From Defluviicoccus sp. bin129 (lineage in GTDB: Bacteria; Pseudomonadota; Alphaproteobacteria; MPNO01), in the NCBI GenBank assembly GCA_002239065.1, contig MPNO01000010.1, positions 1 to 64,000 of the forward strand: 64,000 nucleotides of DNA. Direction: 5' to 3'. A program made the translations under genes and the position numbers. This document shows positions 45,605-54,280 of the stretch, piece after piece. The notes beneath the pieces were generated by a model. The model saw only the letters and a list, made by a program, of their open reading frames with translations. It ran no database searches and was not told where the DNA came from. Position 1 is the first letter of the stretch. Each line of letters begins with the position of its first letter.

Positions 45605-46149
45605 GCCTCCGCGCCACGCTCCCGCCGGTGCCCCGCGCGGCGATCGAGGACCCCAAGCTTCGGGCGCTGATCGGGCGCTCGGAAGAGACCGGCATCGCGG
45701 ATTCGCGCTTCGTCCGGTTGATGGCGCATGTGCCGGGCTATGCCGAGGCCCTGCACGACGCGCTCGACCGCTCGCTGATGGAGGGCGAGGTCGACCACGG
45801 GCTCAAGGAGATCGTCCGCATCCAGCTCGCCCGGCTCGCCGGCGATCCCTATTTTTCCGCCTTCCGCTCGAAGCGCGCGCTGGCAGACGGGCTCACCGAG
45901 GAGCGGATCGAGGCGGGCTGCGGCGATTTCGAGACCGACGACCGCTTCACCCCGGCCGAGAAATGGGCGCTCCGCTACGGCCGGCTGATGTACCGCGCGC
46001 CGCAAGCGGTCGACAAGGCGTTCTACGACGAGGGCAGGACCCATTATTCCGAAGCCCAGATCGTCGAGCTCGGCGCCTTCATCGCCTTCCACTACGGCAT
46101 GCAGATCTTCCTCGCCACGCTGGACCTGCCCGAAGAAGAAGGTGGCTGA
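45601..46149 (+). CDS. carboxymuconolactone decarboxylase-like paralogue lacking the redox motif
   Basis: A 182-residue homologue of the preceding gene, starting GTG 45601 in a GTGA overlap. VDHGLKEIVRIQLARLAG aligns with the selenoprotein, as does LTEERIEAGCGDFE and DRFTPAEKWALRYGRLMY. At the redox site CRYU becomes DPYF, so both reactive residues are gone. CMD-family proteins form trimers or hexamers, so this could be a structural partner of the active chain (inference). It ends 8 bp inside the molybdenum hydroxylase gene, implying one operon. Confidence 0.85.
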   Translation: MSLRATLPPVPRAAIEDPKLRALIGRSEETGIADSRFVRLMAHVPGYAEALHDALDRSLMEGEVDHGLKEIVRIQLARLAGDPYFSAFRSKRALADGLTEERIEAGCGDFETDDRFTPAEKWALRYGRLMYRAPQAVDKAFYDEGRTHYSEAQIVELGAFIAFHYGMQIFLATLDLPEEEGG

Positions 46150-48451
46150 GACGCGGATCGAGGATCCGCCGCTGCTGCGCGGGCGGGCGCGCTTCGTCGA
46201 CGACATCGATCTGCCGGACACCCTGCACGCGGCGTTCCTGCGCAGCCCGTTGGCGCATGCCGCGATCTCCGGCATCGACAAGCGCGCGGCCGAGGCGGCG
46301 CCGGGCGTGCACGCGGTCTGGACGCTCGACGATCTCCGCCCCCATCTCGCGGCGGAACGCCTCGTCGTCGGCCTGCCGAGCCCCTCCTACCGCCAGCAGC
46401 GCGACCGCCCGGTGCTGGCCGACGGCGAGGTCGTCCATGTCGGCGAGGCGGTGGCGATGGTGGTTGCCGGGTCGCGCTACGCCGCCGAGGACGCGGCGGC
46501 GCTGGTCGATGCCGCGTACCAGCCGCTCCCCGTCGTCGCCGATTGCCGCGACGCGCTGGACCCGGACGCGCCGCCTGTCCATCGCGGCGCCGACCACAAC
46601 CTGCTCGCCGAGCTGGCGATGGAGTTCGGCGATGTCGAGGCGGCGTTTGCCTGCGCGCACCGCGCCTTCGCCGCCAATCTCTCGGTCCATCGCGGCGGGG
46701 GCCATTCGATCGAGGGGCGTGGCGTCCTCGCCCGCCGCGACCCCGCCGACGATACGCTGACGCTGTGGAGCTCGACCCAGACGCCGCATGCGGGGCGCAC
46801 TCTGATCGCCGCCATGCTGGGCCGGGAAGCCCGCCGCGTCCGCGTCGTCACGCCCGCCGTCGGCGGCGGGTTCGGCCCCAAGCTCGTCACCTACCCGGAA
46901 GAGGTCGCCGTGGCGCTCGCCGCGCTGCTGCTCGGCCGCCCGGTCAAGTGGATCGAGGACCGGCGCGAGCATTTCGTCGCCAGCACCCAGGAGCGCGACC
47001 AGCACTGGGACATCGAGGCCGCGTTCGATTCCGCGGGCCGCATCCTCGGCCTGCGCGGGACGATGCTGCACGACCACGGCGCCTATACCGCGCGCGGCGC
47101 CAACCTGCCCTACGAGTCGGCGCTTACGGTTACGCTGCCCTACGACGTGCCGGCCTACCGGCTCACCGCCCGGGCGGCGCTCACCAACAAGGTGCCGGTC
47201 ACCCCGGTGCGGGGCGCCGGCCACCCGCAGGCGGTGTTCGCGATGGAGCGCCTGCTGGACGCGGCGGCGGACGGGCTCGGCATCGGCCGCGTCGCGATCC
47301 GCGAACGCAATCTGATCGGCCCCGAGCGCATGCCGTGCACCCGCCCGCTGGAGAGCCGGGGCGGGCGCCGGGTGGTGCTCGATTCGGGCGACTATCCGGG
47401 CTGCATGAAGGCCGCGCTCGATGAGGCCGGCTGGGACGGGTTCCCGGCCCGGCGCGAGGCGGCGGCGGCGGAGGGGCTCGCGCGCGGCATCGGGCTCGCC
47501 AATTTCGTCAAGGGAACCGGGCGCGGACCGTTCGAATCCGCTTCCGTCGCCATCGACCCCTCGGGCGCGGTGTCGGTCGCCTCGGGCGCCGCGGCGATGG
47601 GCCAGGGGATCGAGACCATGCTCGCCGATATCGTCGCCGGGGCGCTCGGCTGCGACCGCGCGCTCGTCAGGGTGACGACGGGCGATACCGGGGCGATCGC
47701 GCTCGGCATCGGCGGGTTCAACAGCCGCCAGGCGGTGACCGCCGGCAGCTCGGCCTTCAACGCCGCGCGCAGGGTCCGCGACAAGGCGCTCGCGATCGCC
47801 GCGCGCCATCTCGAGGCGGCGGAAGAGGACCTCGAAGTCGCGGGCGATGCGGTGCGGGTGCGCGGCGCGCCCGATCTCCGCGTCGGGTTCGGCCGGCTGG
47901 CCGAGACCGTGGCGGGCACGCCGGGGGTGACGCTGCCGGCGGGGATCGCGCCCGGGCTCGCGGCGGAGGAGAACACGGTGCTCGACGACATGCCCTTCGC
48001 CAACGGCACCGCGGTCGCCGAAATCGAGATCGACCGCGAGACCGGCCACGCCGCAGTCGTCCGGCTGACGGTGGCGCATGATTGCGGGCGCATCGTCAAC
48101 CCGGCGATCGTCGAGGGCCAGATCGTCGGCGGCGCGGCGCATGCTGTCGGCAACGCGCTCTTCGAGTGGATGGGCTTCGATGGCGACGCGCAGCCGCTGA
48201 CCACGACGCTCGCCGACTATCTGCTGCCCGGTTCGACCGACGTGCCGCGGATCGCTACGGTGCACATGGAATCGCCGAGCCCGCTCAACCCGATCGGGGT
48301 CAAGGGGGTCGGCGAATGCGGCACCGTGCCGACCGCCGCCGCCATCGCCGCCGCGATTGAGGATGCGCTCGGCCTGCCCGGCGGCACGGTGGACCGGACG
48401 CCGCTCGCCCCCGCCGATATCGGGAGGCTCGCCCGTGACCATACGGTTTGA
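46142..48451 (+). CDS. xanthine dehydrogenase-family molybdopterin-binding (large) subunit
   Basis: A 769-residue molybdenum hydroxylase chain. An aldehyde oxidase N-terminal hammerhead domain (about 5-115) precedes two molybdopterin-binding domains. Seen: GGGFGPKL (pterin contact), VRGAGHPQAVFAMERLLD and the catalytic Glu in KGVGECGTVP. The AYRCSFR loop of true CO dehydrogenase is absent, so the substrate is more likely an aldehyde or N-heterocycle. The usual FAD (medium) and 2Fe-2S (small) subunits are not in the window. The start is GTG 46142, overlapping the paralogue upstream, and the stop overlaps the regulator. Confidence 0.92.
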   Translation: MAETRIEDPPLLRGRARFVDDIDLPDTLHAAFLRSPLAHAAISGIDKRAAEAAPGVHAVWTLDDLRPHLAAERLVVGLPSPSYRQQRDRPVLADGEVVHVGEAVAMVVAGSRYAAEDAAALVDAAYQPLPVVADCRDALDPDAPPVHRGADHNLLAELAMEFGDVEAAFACAHRAFAANLSVHRGGGHSIEGRGVLARRDPADDTLTLWSSTQTPHAGRTLIAAMLGREARRVRVVTPAVGGGFGPKLVTYPEEVAVALAALLLGRPVKWIEDRREHFVASTQERDQHWDIEAAFDSAGRILGLRGTMLHDHGAYTARGANLPYESALTVTLPYDVPAYRLTARAALTNKVPVTPVRGAGHPQAVFAMERLLDAAADGLGIGRVAIRERNLIGPERMPCTRPLESRGGRRVVLDSGDYPGCMKAALDEAGWDGFPARREAAAAEGLARGIGLANFVKGTGRGPFESASVAIDPSGAVSVASGAAAMGQGIETMLADIVAGALGCDRALVRVTTGDTGAIALGIGGFNSRQAVTAGSSAFNAARRVRDKALAIAARHLEAAEEDLEVAGDAVRVRGAPDLRVGFGRLAETVAGTPGVTLPAGIAPGLAAEENTVLDDMPFANGTAVAEIEIDRETGHAAVVRLTVAHDCGRIVNPAIVEGQIVGGAAHAVGNALFEWMGFDGDAQPLTTTLADYLLPGSTDVPRIATVHMESPSPLNPIGVKGVGECGTVPTAAAIAAAIEDALGLPGGTVDRTPLAPADIGRLARDHTV

Positions 48452-49322
48452 GGAGATCGGCGAGCGGCTGCGCGCCTTCCGCCTCGGCTCGGGGCTGAGC
48501 GCCGACGAGATCGCCGCCCGCATCGGCATCTCGCGCACCGCGCTCTACCGTTTCGAGAAGGGCCAGGTGGCGAAGATCGACGCGCTGGAAAAGCTCGCCG
48601 AGCTGCTCGACGTGTCGCTGCCCACCCTGCTCGGCGTCGGCGTCGAATATGTCGGCTCGGCGGTCAGCTTCTTCGAGCGGCTGCGCCAGATCGAGGCGGC
48701 GGCGGAACACATCGTCGTGCTGGCCGGCCCGGTCTCCTTCCTGCTGTCGAGCGACGACTTCGTCGACACGCTGGAAGACGTGCTCGGAGAGAGCGTCCCG
48801 GACGGCGGCGAGGGGCGCGCCCGCGGCCTCGACCGGCTCGGCGAGCTGATGTCGGTCCTGCGCCGGCGCAAGGAGACCTATCGCGAGCGCCGGCCCGGGG
48901 TGCTCAACCTGATCTCCGAGGCCGAGATGGGGCGGTTCCTGCGGAACGGCCTGGTCGGCCGCCTCGATTTGCCGGCCGCGCTGCGCGAGGAGCGCCTGGC
49001 GCTGGCGCGCCGCGAGGCCCTGCATCTGGTGCGGCTGATGGAGGACGAGCCGATCGGCGTCCAGATCGGCCTCGTCCCCTCGACCCTGCCGCCGACCAGC
49101 TTCCAGATCTTCCGCCAGACCGGCCGCAAGGTGCTGACGCTGAGCCCGTTCCGCCTCGGCGAGCAGCCCAACATCCATGCCGGGGTGGCGATGATCACCT
49201 CGGCCCCCGAGGCGCTGGCGCTGCACGAGAAGACCGCCGAGGATCTGTGGCGCCGGGCCCGCAAGGGCGCCCGGGCGGCGGCCGCGATGCGCGACCTGAT
49301 CGCCCGCCACGCGCCGGGCTGA
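48435..49322 (+). CDS. XRE-family transcriptional regulator with large C-terminal domain
   Basis: A 295-residue regulator. The N-terminal HTH covers about residues 8-62 (LSADEIAARIGISRTALYRFEKGQ). The remaining about 230 residues form an uncharacterised all-helical then mixed domain with no cupin motif. Start GTG 48435 follows GGGAGG and overlaps the hydroxylase gene by 17 bp, so it is probably an autogenous regulator of the selenoprotein/hydroxylase operon (inference). Confidence 0.85.
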   Translation: MTIRFEEIGERLRAFRLGSGLSADEIAARIGISRTALYRFEKGQVAKIDALEKLAELLDVSLPTLLGVGVEYVGSAVSFFERLRQIEAAAEHIVVLAGPVSFLLSSDDFVDTLEDVLGESVPDGGEGRARGLDRLGELMSVLRRRKETYRERRPGVLNLISEAEMGRFLRNGLVGRLDLPAALREERLALARREALHLVRLMEDEPIGVQIGLVPSTLPPTSFQIFRQTGRKVLTLSPFRLGEQPNIHAGVAMITSAPEALALHEKTAEDLWRRARKGARAAAAMRDLIARHAPG

Positions 49323-49334
49323 GGGGGCTCCTCC

Positions 49335-50639
49335 TCAAAAGCCGTAGACCAGGCTCGCGCCGACATAGGTGTCGCGCCGCGTGTCGTGGATCGGGTCGTC
49401 GGGGTCGACGGCGAGAAAGACGGTCCCCTCGACCTTGGCGTCCCAGCTGTCCGACAGGTTGCGCTTGATCTCGAAGCCGAGCGCGTAGGTCTGGTAGTCG
49501 GCATCGGCGATGAGGCTGGCCACGAACTGGGTGCCCTCGACGTCGTTGAGGGCGAGGCGGCCGGCGGCGAAGATCTCGTTCTGGAACTGGTCGGGCGAGC
49601 GGCGCTTGCGATCGTCGTAGCTCCACTCGGCGAGCACGCTGATATCGGCGTCGGACTCGAAGACCCCGCCGAAGGTGTATTCGAAGCCGGCGGCGAAGGC
49701 CCAGTAGTCGCGCTTCCGGCCGAGCAGGTCGGCCGGGGGGTCGGGCAGCGCAGGCGCGCCCTCGCGGTAGATGGCCTCCAGCTTCAACAGCCACGAATCG
49801 AGGGTGAGCTGGGCATCGAGCCCGTATTGGCGGATCTGCGCGTAGTGCGGCACCAGCCGGTGCGGCACCGGGACGAAGCCGCCCATCCCGTCCGGCGCGA
49901 TCCGGAAGGACGGGCGGAGGGACGGCTCGCGGGCGGTGCCGTCGAACAGGCTGAGCCCGAGATCGAGCGGCCCGAGGCTCCTGCTGAAGCGCGCGGCGAG
50001 GTCGACATGCCACTCCTGCGCCGCGCTCTCATAGGTCACCCGGCGTTCGTCCACCGGGAGGCCGGCGCGCAGCCGCCCTCCGCGCCCGGGAAGGGTCCGT
50101 TCGCGGTGCAGCGGCAGGACGAAGAATTCCAGCGTCCCCCACTCGGCGGTCCACGTCAGATGGGCCATCGGCTGGCCCAGCGTGATCTCCTCGTTGGGGT
50201 GCTCAACCAGGTCGGCCTGGTTGACGATGTTGACCAGATGGTGGAATTCGGTCACCCCCCAGAACACCCGGTCGAAGCCGAGCCGGGCCTCCCACTCGCC
50301 CTCGCCGAGCTCGCCGAACATCAGCAGATAGGCCTCGCGCAGGTCGGCGTGGGTGCGGTAGGCATCCGCGCTGTCATAGCGGTAGAACGGCGTCAGGATG
50401 AATCTCGCCCCGCTGTCGTGGTCGATATGGAGCGTCGACTGCGCCGTGTAGCCGAGCGTCGCGTCCCGCTGGCCGGCATGCGCGGCTTCCTCGGGGAACC
50501 AGCGCCCCTCGAGCGAAAGCCGCCCGTCGAGCGTGAGGGCGAGCCCGCCGGTATCGGCCGCGGAGGCCGAGGCGAGGACCGCGCAGGCGGCGCCGATGGC
50601 GGCGGCGGCGGCGCGGCGGTACAAGCGCGTCAGCGGCAT
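49335..50639 (-). CDS. outer-membrane beta-barrel protein (porin-like)
   Basis: A 434-residue protein with signal peptide (RAAAAAIGAACAVLASASA-A). Alternating polar and apolar strands run throughout, and it ends in aromatic Phe (YVGASLVYGF), the barrel assembly signal. Blocks such as LREAYLLMFGELGEGEWEAR and NIVNQADLVEHPNEEIT resemble alginate-type or DUF1302-like porins but I cannot name the family. It is convergent with the regulator. Confidence 0.75.
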   Translation of the reverse strand: MPLTRLYRRAAAAAIGAACAVLASASAADTGGLALTLDGRLSLEGRWFPEEAAHAGQRDATLGYTAQSTLHIDHDSGARFILTPFYRYDSADAYRTHADLREAYLLMFGELGEGEWEARLGFDRVFWGVTEFHHLVNIVNQADLVEHPNEEITLGQPMAHLTWTAEWGTLEFFVLPLHRERTLPGRGGRLRAGLPVDERRVTYESAAQEWHVDLAARFSRSLGPLDLGLSLFDGTAREPSLRPSFRIAPDGMGGFVPVPHRLVPHYAQIRQYGLDAQLTLDSWLLKLEAIYREGAPALPDPPADLLGRKRDYWAFAAGFEYTFGGVFESDADISVLAEWSYDDRKRRSPDQFQNEIFAAGRLALNDVEGTQFVASLIADADYQTYALGFEIKRNLSDSWDAKVEGTVFLAVDPDDPIHDTRRDTYVGASLVYGF

Positions 50640-50806
50640 GAGCTGCCCATCGGTTCAGGAGTTCCGTGCATCTGCAACGGCGGAATCATACCCGCCTTCG
50701 CCGTCCTTGGCACTCGGGTTCGGCCCGCCGGGGATCTGCGACGGACGGATGCCGGAACGCCCGAATCGGCACGGGCCCCGCGGTATCCGGCGGTGAGCAA
50801 ACCCGG

Positions 50807-51298
50807 CTATTCCGGCCGCGGGATCCTTGTCCAGGCGCCGCCGCTCCAGTACAGGAGGAAGGACGATCTCTCGTAATCGATGAATTCGATGGCTTCGCGG
50901 CCCAGCTCGATCTCGGTCGGTTTCCCCGCGCCGCATCCCGGGCCTTGCGCTCTGGCGCAGGATGCGGGACGGGTGCCACGCGGGACCGTCCTGATCCCGT
51001 AATTGGCGAGCGCCCCGATCCCGCCCAGGTCGAGGATGGTGGACAGCCGGGTTCCGCCGTCGAGGCAGGCCACCAGGGCCAGAGCGCCGGTTTTCTCGAG
51101 GAAGAACGCCTTGTCGGCGCTACCGTCGCCGTCGAAATCGCCGATCGCGATGAGGTCTCTCGACCCGCGAGCCGCGCCGGGCGCGCGCTCCTTCAGGCGA
51201 TGGTCGGCAACCCCGTCGCACGCCCACGAACCCGGCGGTCCCGCGACCCAGGCGCCGAGTGCGAGCGACAACGCGAGAACGACTCTGCTGGCTCTCAT
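50807..51298 (-). CDS. small secreted protein with one FG-GAP/calcium-loop motif
   Basis: A 163-residue exported protein: signal MRASRVVLALSLALGAWVAG, then one IGDFDGDGSADKAFF motif, which combines an FG-GAP strand with an EF-hand-like calcium loop (Asp at 1, 3, 5 and 9). Such motifs usually occur in arrays forming beta propellers; here there is just one. Several Cys in the mature part may form disulfides. Function unknown. The flanking gaps 50640-50806 and 51299-51473 show nothing I recognise. Confidence 0.7.
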   Translation of the reverse strand: MRASRVVLALSLALGAWVAGPPGSWACDGVADHRLKERAPGAARGSRDLIAIGDFDGDGSADKAFFLEKTGALALVACLDGGTRLSTILDLGGIGALANYGIRTVPRGTRPASCARAQGPGCGAGKPTEIELGREAIEFIDYERSSFLLYWSGGAWTRIPRPE

Positions 51299-51473
51299 GG
51301 CGGATGCGTCCCCTGGTTCGCGGCATCCCGGCGGCCGGCGGCGACAGGCCAGCCCCGCCCGCGCCGCGTGGTTATACCATTTTGGGTTGCATCGCTGCCG
51401 GTTCTCCGGTCTTGCGGCGCGGCGGGACCCTTCCTATTGCTATGGGGGCTGGGTACGGGTATCGGGTGGGGCA

Positions 51474-52409
51474 ATGATCCTGGTGACCGGCGGGGCCGGT
51501 TTCGTCGGCTCGAACCTGATCGCGGGGCTGGAGGCGCGGGGGCATCGCGGGATCGCCGTCTGCGACCGGCTGGGCGCGGGCGGCAGGTGGCACAACCTGG
51601 CCCGCCGCGCCGTGGGCACCGTGCTCCCGCCGGAACGGCTGAACGGTTTCCTCGAAGACGCCGGCGGCGCCGTCGAGGCGGTGTACCATGTCGGGCTCCA
51701 CGAGGGCGGCACGGATGTCGACCGCATGCTGGAAGCCGACTACCACGCGGCGGCCGGGCTGTGGGCGTGGTGTGCCGCGAACGGGGTGCGCTTCTTCTGG
51801 GCCTCGACCGCCGAGACCTATGGCGACGGCGGCGCCGGGTTCGACGACGATATCGACGAGGCCGCGCTCGCCCGGCTGGTCCCGTCGACCGCGCGGGGCT
51901 GGGCCAAGCACTTGTTCGACCGCGCGGTGGCGCGCACCGTCGCCGCCGGCTCGCAGCGCCCGCCGCAATGGGCCGGGCTCAAGCTGTTCGACGTTTACGG
52001 GCCGAACGAGTACCACAAGGACGAGCCGTCCTTGCCGCTGATGCTGTGGCGCGGCGCGGCTCCGCCCGGGCTCGATCCCGAGACCCGGCGCGACCTGGTG
52101 TGGATCGGGGATTGCGTCGCCGTGATGCTGTGGCTGCTCGACAACCCGGAGGCCAGCGGTCTGTTCAACGTGGGGACCGGCACCGGCCGGCGGATCGGCG
52201 AGGTCGCCGCCGCCGTGGCCGCCGCCGCGGGAAGGGAGGTCGAGATCGCGCCCGGCGCGGAGCCCGCCCCCGGGCGCTACGGCCATTCGACCGAAGCCCG
52301 GATGGCGCGGTTGCGGCGCGCGGGGTACGACGCGCGCTTTCTTTCCATCGAGGATGGCATCGGCCGCTATGTCGGGGAGTATCTCCGCCGTGGCGAGTCC
52401 CATCTGTGA
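51474..52409 (+). CDS. NAD-dependent sugar epimerase, RfaD-like, lacking the catalytic Tyr
   Basis: A 311-residue extended SDR. The NAD motif ILVTGGAGFVGSNLIAGLE and FWASTAETYGDG are normal. It is closest to ADP-L-glycero-D-manno-heptose 6-epimerase (LKLFDVYGPNEYHKD). In that family the active site is YGYSK; here it reads RGWAK, so Tyr of YxxxK is replaced by Arg while Lys stays. Activity is therefore uncertain and it may have a changed role. ATG 51474 follows GGGTGGGG. It precedes lgt by 6 bp. Confidence 0.8.
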   Translation: MILVTGGAGFVGSNLIAGLEARGHRGIAVCDRLGAGGRWHNLARRAVGTVLPPERLNGFLEDAGGAVEAVYHVGLHEGGTDVDRMLEADYHAAAGLWAWCAANGVRFFWASTAETYGDGGAGFDDDIDEAALARLVPSTARGWAKHLFDRAVARTVAAGSQRPPQWAGLKLFDVYGPNEYHKDEPSLPLMLWRGAAPPGLDPETRRDLVWIGDCVAVMLWLLDNPEASGLFNVGTGTGRRIGEVAAAVAAAAGREVEIAPGAEPAPGRYGHSTEARMARLRRAGYDARFLSIEDGIGRYVGEYLRRGESHL

Positions 52410-52415
52410 ACCGGG

Positions 52416-53210
52416 GTGACGATGTACGCGATCACCTTTCCCGCCATCGACCCGGTCGCCGTCGAGATCGGACCGCTGGCGATCCGCTGGTACGCGCTCG
52501 CCTATGTGGCGGGCATCCTCATCGGCTGGCGCTACATGGTCGTGCTGGCGCGGCGATCGCCGGCCGGGGTCGGGCCGGGCGACGTCGACGACTTCGTGCT
52601 CTGGGCGACCCTCGGCATCGTGCTCGGCGGTCGCCTCGGCTATGTGCTGTTCTACCGGCCGGGCGACTACCTGGCGGATCCGCTGTCGGCCTTCGCGCTG
52701 TGGCAGGGCGGGATGTCGTTCCACGGCGGGCTGTGCGGCGTCGTGCTGGCGGCCGTGGTCTTCGCCTGGCGCCGCGGCATTCCCTGGCTCGCGCTCGGCG
52801 ACCTGGTCGGCGCGGCGGCGCCGATCGGCCTGTTCTTCGGCCGGCTGGCGAATTTCGTCAACGGCGAGCTCTACGGACGGCCGACGACGGCGCCCTGGGG
52901 CATGGTGTTCCCGGGCGCCGGCGCGGCGCCGCGTCATCCGAGCCAGCTCTACGAGGCGGCGCTCGAGGGGTTGGCGCTGTTCGCGGTCTGCGCCGCATTC
53001 GTCTTCCTGCTGCGCGGGCTGGAGCGGGCGGGGCTGGTGGGCGGGGTGTTCCTCGCCGGCTACGCCGTCGCCCGCATGGCGGCCGAGCTGTTCCGCCAGC
53101 CCGACGCCCATCTCGGCTTCCTGATCGGCGGGGCGACGATGGGCCAGCTCCTGTCCCTCCCCGTGCTCGTCTGCGGGCTCTGGCTGGTGTTGCGGACGCG
53201 GTCGCGATGA
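52416..53210 (+). CDS. lgt: prolipoprotein diacylglyceryl transferase
   Basis: A 264-residue, seven-helix inner-membrane enzyme that attaches diacylglycerol to the lipobox Cys of preprolipoproteins. Seen: GPLAIRWYALAYVAGIL, the SFHGGLCG motif with the essential His and the Lgt signature GRLANFVNGELYGRPT. GTG 52416 or ATG 52422 may be used. It overlaps midA by ATGA, and lgt-midA-pgeF is a conserved alphaproteobacterial string. Confidence 0.96.
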   Translation: MTMYAITFPAIDPVAVEIGPLAIRWYALAYVAGILIGWRYMVVLARRSPAGVGPGDVDDFVLWATLGIVLGGRLGYVLFYRPGDYLADPLSAFALWQGGMSFHGGLCGVVLAAVVFAWRRGIPWLALGDLVGAAAPIGLFFGRLANFVNGELYGRPTTAPWGMVFPGAGAAPRHPSQLYEAALEGLALFAVCAAFVFLLRGLERAGLVGGVFLAGYAVARMAAELFRQPDAHLGFLIGGATMGQLLSLPVLVCGLWLVLRTRSR

Positions 53211-54280
53211 CCCCGCTCGGCCTTCGCCTGCGCGACGGGATCGCCCGCACCGGGCCGATTCCGGTGGCCGAGTTCATGGCGGCGGCGAATGGCGATCCCG
53301 AGCACGGCTACTACGCCCGCCGGGACCCCCTCGGCGGCGCCGGCGATTTCATTACCGCGCCGGAGATCAGCCAGGTGTTCGGCGAGCTGATCGGCGCCTG
53401 GTGCGCCGTCGCCTGGCGCGGCATGGGCGCGCCCGGGCGGGTGCTGCTGGTCGAGCTCGGCCCCGGGCGGGGCACGCTGATGGCCGATATGCTGCGCGCG
53501 ACGAGGCGCGTCGCCGGGTTCCGCGAGGCGCTCGACATCCGCCTCGTCGAGACCAGCCCGGCGCTCGCGCGGCTCCAGAAGGAGGCGCTGGGCGGCGTCG
53601 CGGCGGCCTGGCACGGCGGCCTGTCGGAGGTGCCGGACGGTCCGCTGCTCGTGGTCGCCAACGAGTTTTTCGACGCCCTGCCGGTCGAGCAATACGTCGC
53701 CCGGCGGGACGGCTGGCACCGCCGCGCCGTCGCCGCCGACACCGACGGGTTCCGCTTCGTCGACGGGCCCCGCGTCGGCGACCCGCCGGCATGCGGCCCG
53801 GCGGTGGACGGCGAGATCCGCGAGACCAGCCCGCGCTCCATCGCCATCGCGCGCGAGATCGCCGGCCGGCTCGCCGCCGGGCGCGGGGCCGCGCTGATCG
53901 TCGACTACGGCTACGCCGCCCCGGCGACCGGCGAGACGCTGCAGGCGGTGGCGCGGCATCGCTACACCGATCCGCTCGCCGCGCCCGGCGAGGCCGATCT
54001 GAGTGCGCATGTCGATTTCTCGGCTCTCGCCCGGGCGGCGCGGGCGGCGGGCGCGCGTTGCCACGGTCCGGTGACGCAGGGCGAATTCCTGCAACGCCTG
54101 GGCATCGGCGTCCGGATGGACCGGCTGATCGCGGCGGCGGCACCGGCACAGCGCGAGACGATCCGGGCTGCCCGCCGGCGGCTCACCGGCGAACCGGCGA
54201 TGGGCCGGCTGTTCAAGGCGCTCGCCCTGACCGATCCCGGCGCGCCGGTGCCGGCGGGTTTCGAAGGCGCCGGGGAATGA
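53207..54280 (+). CDS. SAM-dependent methyltransferase, MidA/NDUFAF7 family
   Basis: A 357-residue class I methyltransferase. DFITAPEISQVFGELIGAWC and the SAM motif VELGPGRGTLMADML are family hallmarks, as is VVANEFFDALPVEQYV. The mitochondrial homologue NDUFAF7 dimethylates an arginine of complex I subunit NDUFS2. The same role in this bacterium is likely but inferred. ATGA overlaps on both sides link it to lgt and pgeF. Confidence 0.93.
   Translation: MTPLGLRLRDGIARTGPIPVAEFMAAANGDPEHGYYARRDPLGGAGDFITAPEISQVFGELIGAWCAVAWRGMGAPGRVLLVELGPGRGTLMADMLRATRRVAGFREALDIRLVETSPALARLQKEALGGVAAAWHGGLSEVPDGPLLVVANEFFDALPVEQYVARRDGWHRRAVAADTDGFRFVDGPRVGDPPACGPAVDGEIRETSPRSIAIAREIAGRLAAGRGAALIVDYGYAAPATGETLQAVARHRYTDPLAAPGEADLSAHVDFSALARAARAAGARCHGPVTQGEFLQRLGIGVRMDRLIAAAAPAQRETIRAARRRLTGEPAMGRLFKALALTDPGAPVPAGFEGAGE

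Noticed and set aside
46142-48451. Aerobic carbon monoxide dehydrogenase large subunit (CoxL)
   Set aside because: The AYRCSFR active-site loop is absent and coxS and coxM are missing, so only the broad molybdenum hydroxylase family can be claimed.
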